64,000 nt of DNA, taken from NCBI RefSeq assembly GCF_900128495.1, contig NZ_LT635801.1, positions 1,685,997 to 1,749,996 on the forward strand, written 5' to 3'. A program made the translations under genes and the position numbers. Positions 42,914 through 52,405 of the stretch are shown here, piece after piece. This stretch comes from Bacteroides ilei. Its GTDB lineage: Bacteria; Bacteroidota; Bacteroidia; Bacteroidales; Bacteroidaceae. The notes beneath the pieces were generated by a model, which saw only the letters and a program-made list of their open reading frames with translations, was not told the origin of the DNA and searched no databases. The stretch's first letter is position 1. Each line of letters starts with the position of its first letter.

Positions 42914-43294
42914 TTATATACTTTTATCGGCCGATTCATTCTGTCGGTCTTGAAGGATATCATTCATTTGTTCCTTTGCCCACTGTATCAGAGAATTTAA
43001 ATGTGGAAGCAAGGATTTCCCACGGGAGGTCAGGGAATATTCTACCTTTGGAGGAATTTGCGCATACACTTTCCGGCTGACAAGTCCGTCTTCTTCCAGT
43101 GTACGGAGTGTGACTGTCAGCATTTTCTGGGAGATGTCTGGAATCATGCGGTGAAGTTCGCCGAAACGCATCACCGGAAATTGTTCTAAAGTAAAAATAA
43201 TCAGGATGGACCATTTGTCGCAGATACGGGCCAGAACATTCCGGATCGGACAGTTTTTTATGTAAAAATCTTCACTCAGTTTGTTTTTATCCAT
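42914..43294 (-). CDS. HxlR-family transcription regulator, second copy
   Basis: 126 residues. The Cys motif is in KNCPIRNVLARICDKWSIL and the winged helix in MRFGELHRMIPDISQKMLTVTLRTLEED, with wing YAQIPPKVEYSLT. Distinct from the copy at 41313. The gene stands alone on the minus strand. Its promoter region carries a TTTAC-AAAA-GTAAA dyad (43316-43329) over the -7 box, which points to autorepression. No other target is evident. Confidence 0.85.
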   Translation of the reverse strand: MDKNKLSEDFYIKNCPIRNVLARICDKWSILIIFTLEQFPVMRFGELHRMIPDISQKMLTVTLRTLEEDGLVSRKVYAQIPPKVEYSLTSRGKSLLPHLNSLIQWAKEQMNDILQDRQNESADKSI

Positions 43295-43315
43295 AGGGTT
43301 GCTTTATACGGTTAC

Positions 43316-43329
43316 TTTACAAAAGTAAA
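43316..43329 (-). promoter_or_regulatory. Dyad over the -7 box of the second HxlR gene
   Basis: TTTAC-AAAA-GTAAA. On the minus strand the same bases contain TACTTTTG (complement of 43320-43327), a -7 match 26 bases before the ATG. Confidence 0.5.
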
Positions 43330-43395
43330 TATAAATCGGATGTGATGCAAACTTCCTGTTTCCTAAAAATCATATGAAACAATAATGTGATTGTA

Positions 43396-44262
43396 TTATT
43401 TCAATATATTCTTTTTATATTCAGTGGGTGACATTCCGGTATGCTTCCGGAAGCTCCTGTTGAAGTGGGAAAGAGATTCGAAACCACATTCCAGGCATAG
43501 TTGTGATATGTTGATGTCTTCTGCGGCTAACAGTTTGCAGGCATATCCGATGCGCATATCGAGTATATATTCTTTCAGAGTCTTGTCTGTATTGGCTTTG
43601 AAATAGCGACAGAAGGCGGCCGGGTTCATTGCGGCAAATGATGCTATTTCATTCAGAGTGATAGTCCTGGTGTAGTTTTTATGCAGGTAAGCGATGATTT
43701 TTTCAATCTTTTTATCTTTAAACGTTTCCGATGTCGGGGCGTAATTGGGGGATGCCGCCATTTTCCTTTCGTTGCATCCGGTCAATGCTTCCAGCAGGGA
43801 AAGTATCAGAATGATTTGGGATATACCCTGGCTGTCAGGAATCTGTCTGATGGTCTGTTGGATAGATGGGTATTTCTTCAAAGAAAAACAGATGCCACGC
43901 TGGCTTTCTTCCAGCATATGTTGGATGGGAAGGAACTGGATGTAATGTGAGAAGGAATATTGCATAAAATCTTTTTCAAGCTGGATAATCACTCCTTTTA
44001 CCCGTAGTGAAGGATCTGTTTCGTAAGCTGCTGCACTTTGCATGCAATGGGGTAGGTTGGGACCGGCTAGAATCAGTGTTGCATCGAAATAAGGGATTAC
44101 GCTATCGCCTATCAGGCATTGTCCGGATCCTTTTTCAATATAAACCAGTTCGTACTGGCTATGGAAGTGCCAAGGGTATGTGAATGCATGATAGTCGTAA
44201 CTTCGGGCCTTGATGGGATTGGTGCTGGTTACCGGAAGTTGCTCATTGAGGATTTTTTTCAT
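43396..44262 (-). CDS. AraC-family regulator with cupin sensor domain
   Basis: 288 residues from the ATG at 44262; the longer frame from 44322 would cross the operator repeats. The N-terminal cupin domain (about 20-100, HAFTYPWHFHSQYELVYI and LPHCM) is a sugar-sensor type, and the C-terminal double helix-turn-helix (LNEIASFAAMNPAAFCRYF and ISQLCLECGFESLSHFNRSF) is complete. It is divergent from the mannonate genes with 119 bases between, holding two direct repeats. It probably activates uxuB-uxuA in response to a uronate or one of its derivatives. Confidence 0.88.
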   Translation of the reverse strand: MKKILNEQLPVTSTNPIKARSYDYHAFTYPWHFHSQYELVYIEKGSGQCLIGDSVIPYFDATLILAGPNLPHCMQSAAAYETDPSLRVKGVIIQLEKDFMQYSFSHYIQFLPIQHMLEESQRGICFSLKKYPSIQQTIRQIPDSQGISQIILILSLLEALTGCNERKMAASPNYAPTSETFKDKKIEKIIAYLHKNYTRTITLNEIASFAAMNPAAFCRYFKANTDKTLKEYILDMRIGYACKLLAAEDINISQLCLECGFESLSHFNRSFRKHTGMSPTEYKKNILK

Positions 44263-44287
44263 ATTTTGTAATTCACTTTTGATTTTC

Positions 44288-44321
44288 GCAAAAATACGCA
44301 ATATTTCTGCAAAAATACGCA
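44288..44321. promoter_or_regulatory. Direct-repeat operator upstream of uxuB
   Basis: GCAAAAATACGCA occurs at 44288-44300 and again at 44309-44321, 21 bases apart (two helical turns), the spacing typical of AraC-family half-sites. The repeat ends 23 bases before the uxuB -7 box. Each repeat also contains TATTTTTG on the minus strand, a possible -7 box of the regulator gene itself. Confidence 0.65.
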
Positions 44322-44344
44322 TATAACTAGATTGGTTTCTATAT

Positions 44345-44352
44345 TATTTTTG
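44345..44352 (+). promoter_or_regulatory. uxuB -7 promoter element
   Basis: TATTTTTG with no -33 match, consistent with an activator-dependent promoter. ATG follows at 44382. Confidence 0.5.
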
Positions 44353-44381
44353 CCACAGAAACCTAATAAACAAAATAATAT

Positions 44382-45197
44382 ATGAATGACATGTTTGATA
44401 TATCCGGGAAGGTAGCGTTGGTTACTGGCGGATCTGGTGTTTTAGGCAGTAATATTGCAGAAGGGTTCCTCCGTGCGGGAGCAAAAGTGATTATTATAGG
44501 TGCTCATCAGGAGCGTGTAGACAAGGCTTTGGAGCATTTGAAGACGATAAGTGATTCTGTATGGGGAGTAGCTTGTAATGTTCTTGATATGGAAAGCCTC
44601 CAGGCCGTAAAGGACAAGATATTGGCCCAATGGGGTAGAATTGATATTCTGGTCAATGCTGCGGGAGGTAACATTCCGGGAGGAACATTGACTGTCGACC
44701 AGAATATTTTTGACATGAAGGTAGCCGATTTGAACAAGGTGGTTGATTTGAATCTGTATGGTTCGGTTTATCCGTGTCTGGTGTTTGGTGAAATCATGGC
44801 CAAGCAGCAGTCGGGCAGTATCGTAAATGTTTCTTCCATGGCTGCATACGAGTCGATTACCCGTGTTCCGGGTTATTCTATGGCGAAGAGTGCTGTTGAG
44901 AACTTTACCCGCTGGCTGGCTCAGGAAATGGCTATCAAATTCAGTGAGAAGATCCGCGTAAATGCTATTGCTCCGGGATTCTTTATAGGTAACCAGAACC
45001 GGGCTATTCTGATTAATCCGGACGGTTCGCTGACTGACCGCAGCAAGAAGGTCATAGCAAAGACTCCGATGAAACGTTTCGGAGATATTTCTGAATTGAA
45101 CGGAGCTGTACAGTTCTTGTGTAGTGATGCTGCCAGTTTCGTTACAGGTGCTGTCCTTCCGGTCGACGGTGGTTTCAGTGCATTCAGTGGTGTATAA
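44382..45197 (+). CDS. uxuB: SDR-family D-mannonate oxidoreductase (fructuronate reductase)
   Basis: 271 residues of the short-chain dehydrogenase family: NAD-binding VTGGSGVLGSNIAEGF (near 15-30), NAAGG (near 92), Ser in NVSSMAAY and the Tyr-Lys pair in GYSMAKSAVEN. It is complete, with the family C-terminus. Next to mannonate dehydratase such enzymes interconvert fructuronate and mannonate in glucuronate breakdown. This SDR type differs from the long E. coli UxuB, so the symbol is by function and context. uxuA starts 21 bases after its stop. Confidence 0.8.
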   Translation: MNDMFDISGKVALVTGGSGVLGSNIAEGFLRAGAKVIIIGAHQERVDKALEHLKTISDSVWGVACNVLDMESLQAVKDKILAQWGRIDILVNAAGGNIPGGTLTVDQNIFDMKVADLNKVVDLNLYGSVYPCLVFGEIMAKQQSGSIVNVSSMAAYESITRVPGYSMAKSAVENFTRWLAQEMAIKFSEKIRVNAIAPGFFIGNQNRAILINPDGSLTDRSKKVIAKTPMKRFGDISELNGAVQFLCSDAASFVTGAVLPVDGGFSAFSGV

Positions 45198-45218
45198 AAG
45201 AAAGGAGATTTTTGCGTT

Positions 45219-46406
45219 ATGATGGAAAAAACTTGGAGATGGTTTGGAAAGAAAGATAAGATTACGCTTTCTATGTTGCGGCAGATTGGAGTGGAAGGGA
45301 TTGTTACCGCTTTACACGATGTCCCGAACGGAGAAATCTGGACAGAAGAAGCCATCAATGATTTGAAGTCTTATATTGAATCATATGGTCTGAGATGGTC
45401 GGTGGTGGAAAGTCTGCCGGTCTGTGAAGCGATCAAATATGCCGGACCGGAACGCGACCATCTGATTGAGAACTATAAAATCAGTCTTGCCAATTTAGGA
45501 AAATGCGGCGTGAAGACGGTTTGTTATAATTTTATGCCAGTCATAGACTGGGTCCGTACCGATTTGCAGCATCCTTGGCCCGACGGAACCTGCTCCCTTT
45601 ACTATGATCGTGTCCGTTTTGCCTATTTCGATACGATGATTCTGAAACGTGAAGGTGCTGAAAAGGACTATACTGAAGAGGAATTGCGTAAGGTGGCCGA
45701 ACTGGACAAAGTCATAACAGAGGCTGAGAAGGATGAACTGATCGATGCTATCATTGTCAAGACTCAGGGATTTGTCAATGGAAATATTCGTGAAGGCGAC
45801 AAGAATCCGGTTGCTATATTCAAACGTCTGCTGGGATTATATAAAGGCATCGATCGTGATGCTTTACGTGAGAATATGCGGTATTTTCTAGCTGCCATTA
45901 TGCCTGTGTGTGAAGAATATGGTGTAAATATGTGTGTACATCCGGATGACCCTCCGTTCCAGATTCTGGGTCTTCCACGTATTGTAACCAATGAAGAAGA
46001 TATTGCCTGGTTCCTGAATGCGGTTGATAATCCACATAACGGACTTACTTTCTGTGCCGGTTCCTTGAGTGCTGGCGAACATAATGATACACGTGAACTG
46101 GCGAAGAAATTTGCCCGCCGTACTCACTTTGTCCATTTACGTAGTACTGCCGCTATGCCGGGAGGTAATTTCATTGAAAGTTCCCATTTGGAAGGAAGAG
46201 GACATCTTATAGACCTGATCCGTATTTTCGAACAGGAAAAGCCAGGATTACCTATGAGAGTAGACCATGGTCGTCTGATGTTGGGCGATGAAGATAAGGG
46301 ATACAATGCCGGGTATTCATTCCACGGACGTATGCTTGCCTTGGCTCAGGTAGAAGGCATGATGGCTGTAGTTGAAGATGAAATGAAGCGGGGAATCAAG
46401 TGCTGA
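45219..46406 (+). CDS. uxuA: Mannonate dehydratase
   Basis: Dehydrates D-mannonate to 2-keto-3-deoxygluconate. 395 residues with the typical start MEKTWRWFGKKDKITL, the metal/active-site region VCYNFMPVIDWVRTDL, and the CVHPDDPP, CAGSLSAGEHND and FVHLRS segments, with the metal-binding His and Asp near the end (MRVDHGRLM). The protein is complete. It forms an operon with the SDR gene and is followed by a bidirectional terminator. Glucuronate from host or plant polysaccharides is the likely source. Confidence 0.95.
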   Translation: MMEKTWRWFGKKDKITLSMLRQIGVEGIVTALHDVPNGEIWTEEAINDLKSYIESYGLRWSVVESLPVCEAIKYAGPERDHLIENYKISLANLGKCGVKTVCYNFMPVIDWVRTDLQHPWPDGTCSLYYDRVRFAYFDTMILKREGAEKDYTEEELRKVAELDKVITEAEKDELIDAIIVKTQGFVNGNIREGDKNPVAIFKRLLGLYKGIDRDALRENMRYFLAAIMPVCEEYGVNMCVHPDDPPFQILGLPRIVTNEEDIAWFLNAVDNPHNGLTFCAGSLSAGEHNDTRELAKKFARRTHFVHLRSTAAMPGGNFIESSHLEGRGHLIDLIRIFEQEKPGLPMRVDHGRLMLGDEDKGYNAGYSFHGRMLALAQVEGMMAVVEDEMKRGIKC

Positions 46407-46424
46407 TTCTTCCTGTAGGATATG

Positions 46425-46479
46425 AAAAATGACGGACTGTCTGTTTCGTGCGATGAAACAAGATATGTCCGTCATTTTT
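46425..46479. terminator. Bidirectional terminator between uxuA and the efflux operon
   Basis: AAAAATGACGGAC (46425-46437) pairs with GTCCGTCATTTTT (46467-46479), with T/A runs on both sides. Confidence 0.85.
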
Positions 46480-46500
46480 GTCTATGATAGTTTGTCACAT

Positions 46501-47820
46501 TTACAGGTCTAATGGGATACCGCGGTAGAAATCCAATATCTTGGTCCGGAAAATATAATCGTATTTGGCTTGTAAACGGTCGGAAACGGCTTTCAACCAA
46601 ATGGTGCGTGCTTCGTTGTATTCTGTACCGTTGGCTTTCCCATATGCATACTTCTCTTTCATCAGGTCGAACGATGCTTTGGCGGCTTCATCGGCTACAC
46701 GGCTGCTACGGTATTGTGTTTCGGAACTCAACGCATTATAATAAGCCTGTTGGATTTCTTTGTAGAGTGTCTTTTTACTTTCTTCCAATTGCCAGTTCAG
46801 TGTAGTTTGTTGGATCCGTGCACTACGGACACGGTTGCGTGTCGAAAAACGGTTGAATATGGGAATACTCAGTGACAATCCTACATACTGGCTGAAATTA
46901 TCCTTAAGCTGCGATCCGAAATTTCCGTTTTCTCTGCCTGATACGTTATAATAGTTCGTACTGATTCCAGCTCCCAGATTCAATTGTGGATAGTATCCGC
47001 TTTGGGCTATGCGGATACTTTTTTGGGCACCTTCCAGACGATATTGTGCGGCTTTGATGGATGGTTTGGTCAGAACAGCTTCAGCATAGATGTCAGTGGG
47101 TGATATCAGCAGGCTGTTGTTGGATATGGAGTCTATCTGGGGTGATACAATGCTGAAGTTGTCTGGGGAAGACAGTTCCAGTAACTGGCTCAGATCCAAT
47201 AAAGACAACGTATAGTTATTGTCGGCCTGTACAGCCGAAAGTTCGTCTTGGGCTACACGGGATTTGGCTTCGTAAAGTTCGGCCTCCGAAGCCTTTCCGT
47301 TGTTGAAGAATGCCTGTTTCTGTGCCAGCATTTCTTTACTCAGATCTACTTGGCTGTGGGCAACTTTGGCCAGTTCTTCGTTGAACAGTATTTGCAGGTA
47401 GGCCGAAGCGATCTGCAGACTGATGTCTTCTTTCGCTTTGTTCAGGTCTTCAATCGCTGCTTTCAGATTCAGTTTTGAGAGTGCAATGTTATTGGTTATC
47501 TGAAATCCGGTAAAAAGTGGGATACTGGTTGACAGGCTGAGTCCTGTATTTTGTGTGTTGATGCTTTGATACGTATTGTCCGACTGTAGGCTTCGCCCGA
47601 AGTTGAATGAATGTGACATACTTCCGTTCAGATCCGGGAGGCGGCTCCATTGGGCTGTGTTCAGTTCTACGGCACTTTGGTCTCTGGCAGCTTCCTGTTG
47701 TTTGATGGTCAGGTTATGCTCGATGGCATATTCGATACATTTCCTCAAATCCCATGCTTCCTGTGCTTGGGCTGAAAATATCGTCAATGCGCTTAGTGCC
47801 AATATATATTTGGTTTTCAT
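46501..47820 (-). CDS. TolC-family outer-membrane efflux channel
   Basis: 439 residues with signal peptide (cleaved near FSAQA). Two repeated helical-hairpin halves show the OEP pattern: LNTAQWSRLPDLNGSMS and NIALSKLNLKAAIEDL in the first, VLTKPSIKAAQYRLEGAQKSIRIAQSGYYPQLNLGAG in the second. It ends a five-gene efflux operon (ATPase, two permeases, adaptor, channel) and should form the trimeric exit duct. The substrate is unknown. Confidence 0.92.
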   Translation of the reverse strand: MKTKYILALSALTIFSAQAQEAWDLRKCIEYAIEHNLTIKQQEAARDQSAVELNTAQWSRLPDLNGSMSHSFNFGRSLQSDNTYQSINTQNTGLSLSTSIPLFTGFQITNNIALSKLNLKAAIEDLNKAKEDISLQIASAYLQILFNEELAKVAHSQVDLSKEMLAQKQAFFNNGKASEAELYEAKSRVAQDELSAVQADNNYTLSLLDLSQLLELSSPDNFSIVSPQIDSISNNSLLISPTDIYAEAVLTKPSIKAAQYRLEGAQKSIRIAQSGYYPQLNLGAGISTNYYNVSGRENGNFGSQLKDNFSQYVGLSLSIPIFNRFSTRNRVRSARIQQTTLNWQLEESKKTLYKEIQQAYYNALSSETQYRSSRVADEAAKASFDLMKEKYAYGKANGTEYNEARTIWLKAVSDRLQAKYDYIFRTKILDFYRGIPLDL

Positions 47821-47861
47821 GATTTCCTGCTCCTTTATGTTATAGATAAATTAAGTGTATG

Positions 47862-48959
47862 CTATTCTTCTGTTTTCAGGCCACGGACTAATTCATCGGC
47901 TTTCAGCCCTTTCTTGATTTCAATCTTGATTCCGTTGCTGATACCGGTTGTGACCTGGCGGCGTTCGAATTTCTGGACAGGAACACTGTCGGTCAGTACA
48001 TAGACAAAGGTGGAATCTCCTTTGAATTCGAGTGCATTTTCAGGGATACACAGTACATCGTCGGCACGTTGTAGCTCCATTTCTGCGTTGGCACTGTAAC
48101 CGGAACGGATGGTTACATCTGCAGGGACCTTGATGGCTGCTTTGATTTCAAACTGGTTGGCACCGTTGTTTTCAACGCTTTTTGGTGAAATGTATTCCAG
48201 TGTCGCATCGAATTGCATATCCTGTAGCGCTCCTAAGGTAATCTTTACCGGTATGCCTTCGTGGATACGTCCTACTTCAGTTTCATCTACATTGCCCCGG
48301 AAAATCAGGTCACTCATGTCGGCGACAGTAGCGATTGTCGTACCGTCGTTGAATGTATTACTCATGATAACCGAATTACCGACCTTGATAGGTACGTCCA
48401 GAATAAGTCCGTCAATAGTAGACCGGATCAGAGTACTGCTGAATGAAGCGCTGTTCTTGGTGATACCTTCCTTGACGATTTCCAGATTGTCTTTGGCTGC
48501 CTGCAACTCTTCGCGTGCCTGTTTGGCCGCCAGCAGAGTCTTTTCATATTCTTCGTTGCTTACCAGTTTTTTCTGGTGTAGCTGTTCCATTCGTTCCAGG
48601 TCGGTTTCAGCCTGTTTGCCATTGATTTCGGCCAGACGGACACGACTTTCTGCAGAGTTGAGTTGTCCCAATTCAGGGATAACCTTAACTTTAGCGATAA
48701 CTTCCCCTTGTTTTACGGTTTGTCCGGCCTCTTTATATACTTCGGCTATGATTCCCGAAATCTGAGGCTTGATCTCTACTTCATCACGTGGCTCTATCTT
48801 GCCGGTAGCAACTGTGGTTTGTACTAATGTGTCTTTTTCAACTTTAGAAACTTCGTATGATGTTTCTTTCGGTTGAGATTTCTGGTAGAGGAAAACGAAT
48901 GTTCCCACAAATACAAGGCCGATGATGACCAGCGCTGCAATTTTTACATATTTCTTCAT
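47862..48959 (-). CDS. HlyD/MacA-type periplasmic adaptor protein
   Basis: 365 residues. An N-terminal membrane anchor (about 7-27) is followed by a split lipoyl half-motif (EIKPQISGIIAEVYKEAGQTVKQGEVIAKV), a coiled-coil hairpin (about 100-160), the second half (STIDGLILDVPIKVGNSV) and beta-barrel and membrane-proximal domains. It matches the adaptor that links MacB-type ABC transporters to TolC. It lies between a permease gene and the TolC gene in the operon. Confidence 0.9.
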   Translation of the reverse strand: MKKYVKIAALVIIGLVFVGTFVFLYQKSQPKETSYEVSKVEKDTLVQTTVATGKIEPRDEVEIKPQISGIIAEVYKEAGQTVKQGEVIAKVKVIPELGQLNSAESRVRLAEINGKQAETDLERMEQLHQKKLVSNEEYEKTLLAAKQAREELQAAKDNLEIVKEGITKNSASFSSTLIRSTIDGLILDVPIKVGNSVIMSNTFNDGTTIATVADMSDLIFRGNVDETEVGRIHEGIPVKITLGALQDMQFDATLEYISPKSVENNGANQFEIKAAIKVPADVTIRSGYSANAEMELQRADDVLCIPENALEFKGDSTFVYVLTDSVPVQKFERRQVTTGISNGIKIEIKKGLKADELVRGLKTEE

Positions 48960-49006
48960 AATTGTCTATGGTTTTTCGTTATTTATGGATTGTTCGGGGA
49001 TTGGGT

Positions 49007-50251
49007 CTATTCATCACGGATTGCTTCTATCGGTTTGATGGCCATAGCACGATAGGCCGGTGCCAGCCCTGCCAATAGCCCCAGCAATATGAGCAGTATA
49101 CCTGCCCCTATGGCCTGCCAGAAGCTGATCAGAAAATGTGCGGGTTCAGTAGGCGTAGAAACGACCTGTTCCATGATGTCGAGTAGGAATACAGCAAAGG
49201 AGAGTCCGGTCATTCCAGCTATGATGGTCAGTACAATACTTTCCGAAAGGATTTGCATCAATATATCATTGGGCTTTGCACCGATGGCACGGCGTATGCC
49301 TATTTCTGTAGTGCGTTCTCTCACCGTTACCATCATGATGTTGCTCACGCCGATAGCTCCAGCCAGTAATGTTCCCAACCCGACCATCCATCCAAGAACA
49401 CGGATTCCTGAAAACAGATTGTCTATCATGCTGAACATGGCCTCTGCATTAACTTGAATTAGTGCCTGTTCGTCCTCGGGATGGATGAAGTGGGCTTTTT
49501 TTACTACTTCTCCTATTTTCTCTTCGACTTCGCTGATAGAGTACCCTTTTTTTGCCGTATAGCACAGCAGTTGTATCTTGTTTCCGAAATTATAGTTATT
49601 CTGCATGGTGCTGAACGGGATGGTTACCGTTGTTTCCGAGCGTCCCTGTATGGAAATATTGCCGTTTGCCATGCTGACCCCAATTATCTGGTAGTAAATA
49701 CCGTTGACTTCGATATATCTGCCACAAGGATTTTCTCCACCAGGGAACAGAGTCTCGTAAATCCGTTTTCCTATGACACATACTTTCCGTTGGTCACGTA
49801 TGTCCATATCATTGATGAAGCGTCCCATTACAATATCTGGTTCTTCAATTTTCCCGTATTCAGGGTAAAGTCCTTTCAGTGTCCCTGATATCTTTTTGTC
49901 CTGGTAGACGGCATTGATTCCCCATCGAGCCAAGGTCGGTGTTACAATATCCACTTCATCTACATTTTTACGGATACGGTCCACATCCAGATTCTCCAAG
50001 TCCCAGAAACGTCCTTGTTGGAACCCTTTATAGGCTTTGCTGGTCTGGTTGCTACCCAAGAACCCGGAGTTGGTAGCGAATCCTTGGAATTGCCGGGAAA
50101 GGATGTCCTGTAGCCCCTGAGCTCCTCCCATCAAAGCTACAAGCATGAAGATTCCCCAAAAAATACCGAATGCAGTGAGCAGGCTTCGGGTTTTGTTACG
50201 CGTGATGGTAACTAATATTTCTTGCCATGTGTCTAGATCAAATCTTTTCAT
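49007..50251 (-). CDS. MacB-type ABC transporter permease
   Basis: 414 residues with the MacB/FtsX layout: an N-terminal membrane helix (about 20-42), a large periplasmic domain (about 45-280) and three C-terminal helices (about 285-405) ending with the family segment PIEAIRDE. Together with the neighbouring permease and ATPase it would make a mechanotransmitting efflux pump. It begins two bases after the end of the upstream permease gene. Confidence 0.9.
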   Translation of the reverse strand: MKRFDLDTWQEILVTITRNKTRSLLTAFGIFWGIFMLVALMGGAQGLQDILSRQFQGFATNSGFLGSNQTSKAYKGFQQGRFWDLENLDVDRIRKNVDEVDIVTPTLARWGINAVYQDKKISGTLKGLYPEYGKIEEPDIVMGRFINDMDIRDQRKVCVIGKRIYETLFPGGENPCGRYIEVNGIYYQIIGVSMANGNISIQGRSETTVTIPFSTMQNNYNFGNKIQLLCYTAKKGYSISEVEEKIGEVVKKAHFIHPEDEQALIQVNAEAMFSMIDNLFSGIRVLGWMVGLGTLLAGAIGVSNIMMVTVRERTTEIGIRRAIGAKPNDILMQILSESIVLTIIAGMTGLSFAVFLLDIMEQVVSTPTEPAHFLISFWQAIGAGILLILLGLLAGLAPAYRAMAIKPIEAIRDE

Positions 50252-50253
50252 AA

Positions 50254-51504
50254 CTAATCGGCTCTAAGTGCTTCTATAGGTCGGATACGCACTGCTTTGA
50301 GTGCTGGAAACAGTCCGGCCAATGTTCCTGCGATGATTAATGTCAGTGTTGCTTCTATGGCGATACTGAGATCAACTGTCGGGTCTTCGAAGAACGTCAT
50401 GGAATATACTCCCATGTCCATGGTCTGTTTCCCGGCTACTATATTCATATATTCGGTTACTGCAATGCCGGCTACCATACCTATATATCCGAAAAAGGTG
50501 GTAATCAACACACTTTCCGAAATGATCAGTTGCAGGATAGATCCTGGTTTTGCTCCCAATGCTTTTCGGATTCCGAATTCATGGGTACGTTCGCGTACTG
50601 TAATGAGCATGATATTGCTGACCCCTACAATACCGCTAAGAAGAGTGAAGATACCTATGACCCAGATGGCAATGTGCAAGGTATTTTGTCCGGCTTGTTG
50701 CTGAAGGTATTGGGTGAACCGGTTCCATATCCAGATGGCACTTTCATCATCGGCAGCAAAAAGTTTGCTTCTGCCCATCATGGCACGGTATTCATTCATC
50801 AGGGTATCGTTGGCTGCTTCACTTTCTACTCCTTCTGTTATGAAGGAGATATTATCAATGCTGTCTCCTTTATTATATACTAGTTGTACTGTAGTAAATG
50901 GTACCAGAGCAGAGGGGGAGAATGTATTCTGGTCGGAATAGACTCCTACTACCTGATAGATAGTTCCTTGTGCATTGACATATTTCCCGATAGGATTATC
51001 ATTGTCCATGAGTTGCTTTACGGTCTTTTCATGTAGGATAATGACTTTTCGTCTTTCGTTCATGTCTTTCAGGTTGATGAAACGTCCTTTTTTCAGGTTG
51101 ACAGCTTCCAGTTCCGTGTAGTTCGGAAATACGCCGTCAAGTGTGATGCTCACGCTTTCTTTTCCATAATTCAGGTATACACCGCTTTGGCTGACTGTGG
51201 CGCCCGATGAGGGAAGACGGTTGGAAAACCTTTGTTCTGCCTGTAGACGGTCCTGGTCTTTCAGGGTAATGTCTCTTCCTTCCTTCAAGCCTTTATAAGG
51301 TTTGGATGTTCTTCCAGGGTAGATTTTCATGGAATTCATCTTCATGTTTTCCGATTGTCCTTCGAATGCGTGGATTAGTCCGTTTCCGGCCCCCAGCAGT
51401 ACAATCAGCATGAATATTCCCCAGGCTACAGCAAAGCCGGTGAGAACAGTGCGCAGTTTGTTGCGCATGATGGTACCATAGATTTCTTGTATAAGGTCAA
51501 TCAT
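50254..51504 (-). CDS. MacB-type ABC transporter permease
   Basis: 416 residues with the same layout as the next gene: N-terminal helix at about 20-42 (LTGFAVAWGIFMLIVLLGAG), periplasmic domain, then three membrane helices with ISESVLITTFFGYIGMVAG and C-terminal PIEALRAD. The two permeases are diverged paralogues and probably form a heterodimer. It follows the ATPase gene by 13 bases. Confidence 0.9.
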   Translation of the reverse strand: MIDLIQEIYGTIMRNKLRTVLTGFAVAWGIFMLIVLLGAGNGLIHAFEGQSENMKMNSMKIYPGRTSKPYKGLKEGRDITLKDQDRLQAEQRFSNRLPSSGATVSQSGVYLNYGKESVSITLDGVFPNYTELEAVNLKKGRFINLKDMNERRKVIILHEKTVKQLMDNDNPIGKYVNAQGTIYQVVGVYSDQNTFSPSALVPFTTVQLVYNKGDSIDNISFITEGVESEAANDTLMNEYRAMMGRSKLFAADDESAIWIWNRFTQYLQQQAGQNTLHIAIWVIGIFTLLSGIVGVSNIMLITVRERTHEFGIRKALGAKPGSILQLIISESVLITTFFGYIGMVAGIAVTEYMNIVAGKQTMDMGVYSMTFFEDPTVDLSIAIEATLTLIIAGTLAGLFPALKAVRIRPIEALRAD

Positions 51505-51517
51505 ATTGCAGATGAGT

Positions 51518-52237
51518 TTATTTCATGTAACCGTTTACTCCGAATGGAGATGCATTGTGGTTGATATTGTCTTCTATGCGTCCGATAATTCCATCCTTGA
51601 TGTGAATGATTTTGTTGGTTTGGTTGGCAACACCGCTTTCATGGGTCACCACTACAATGGTGAGGCCTTCATTGTCATGCAGATCTTTCAATATATTCAT
51701 CACTTCGATTGAAGTCTTGCTATCGAGGGCTCCTGTAGGTTCGTCGGCCAGAATTATCTGTGGTTTTGATATCAAGGCCCGGGCTATGGCTACCCGCTGT
51801 TTCTGCCCGCCCGACAATTCGTTGGGCATGTGGTGTGCCCATTCCTTAAGACCCAGCTTGTCGAGGTATTCCAATGCCAGTTCGTTGCGTTTCTTCCTGT
51901 TCACACCTTGGTAGAACAAGGGGAGCGCCACGTTTTCCATGGCGTTCTTGAATGAGATAAGGTTGAATGATTGGAAAATGAACCCGATCATGCGGTTGCG
52001 GTATTCGGCGGCACGGGTTTCACTTAGGTCTTTGATAAGTACTCCATTCAGATAATATTCTCCCGAATCATAGTTATCCAGGATGCCTAATATATTTAAT
52101 AAGGTAGATTTTCCGGATCCTGATGCTCCCATGATGGAAACGAATTCTCCTTTCCCTATTGTCAGATTTATTCCTTTCAATACATGTAGAGGAGCTCCGT
52201 TATGGTATGTCTTGTTGATATTTTTAAGTTCGATCAT
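51518..52237 (-). CDS. MacB/LolD-type ABC transporter ATPase
   Basis: 239 residues with all nucleotide-binding motifs: Walker [10 protein letters not shown] (near 37-45), signature LSGGQKQRV, Walker [13 protein letters not shown] and the switch histidine in VVTHESG. It is the first gene of the efflux operon. Sequence features put it with the MacB/LolD subfamily, which powers periplasmic transport through long-range conformational change instead of drug passage through the membrane. A perfect 12-bp palindrome is upstream. Confidence 0.95.
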   Translation of the reverse strand: MIELKNINKTYHNGAPLHVLKGINLTIGKGEFVSIMGASGSGKSTLLNILGILDNYDSGEYYLNGVLIKDLSETRAAEYRNRMIGFIFQSFNLISFKNAMENVALPLFYQGVNRKKRNELALEYLDKLGLKEWAHHMPNELSGGQKQRVAIARALISKPQIILADEPTGALDSKTSIEVMNILKDLHDNEGLTIVVVTHESGVANQTNKIIHIKDGIIGRIEDNINHNASPFGVNGYMK

Positions 52238-52312
52238 AATTCTGGTTTTTGGTTTTGTCTGTGTAATTTCTATATGCTACTTGTTTAGACGCAGCTAAGG
52301 TATAAAAGTTAC

Positions 52313-52324
52313 ATTCAACGTTGA
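52313..52324. promoter_or_regulatory. Palindrome between efflux operon and glucokinase
   Basis: TTCAACGTTGAA, a perfect 12-bp palindrome 76 bases before the ATPase start, of the kind recognised by TetR-type regulators. No regulator gene is adjacent. Confidence 0.4.
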
Positions 52325-52340
52325 AATAAATGATGAAAAA

Positions 52341-52372
52341 TTTGTTCGCTTGTACTCTAATCTGTACATTTG
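52341..52372 (+). promoter_or_regulatory. Promoter of glucokinase gene
   Basis: TTTG (52341-52344), 20-base spacer, TACATTTG (52365-52372): a full Bacteroides consensus match. The ATG is 33 bases further on. Confidence 0.8.
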
Positions 52373-52405
52373 TTGGCACAACTAACCTTTAAATAATATA
52401 ATGTC

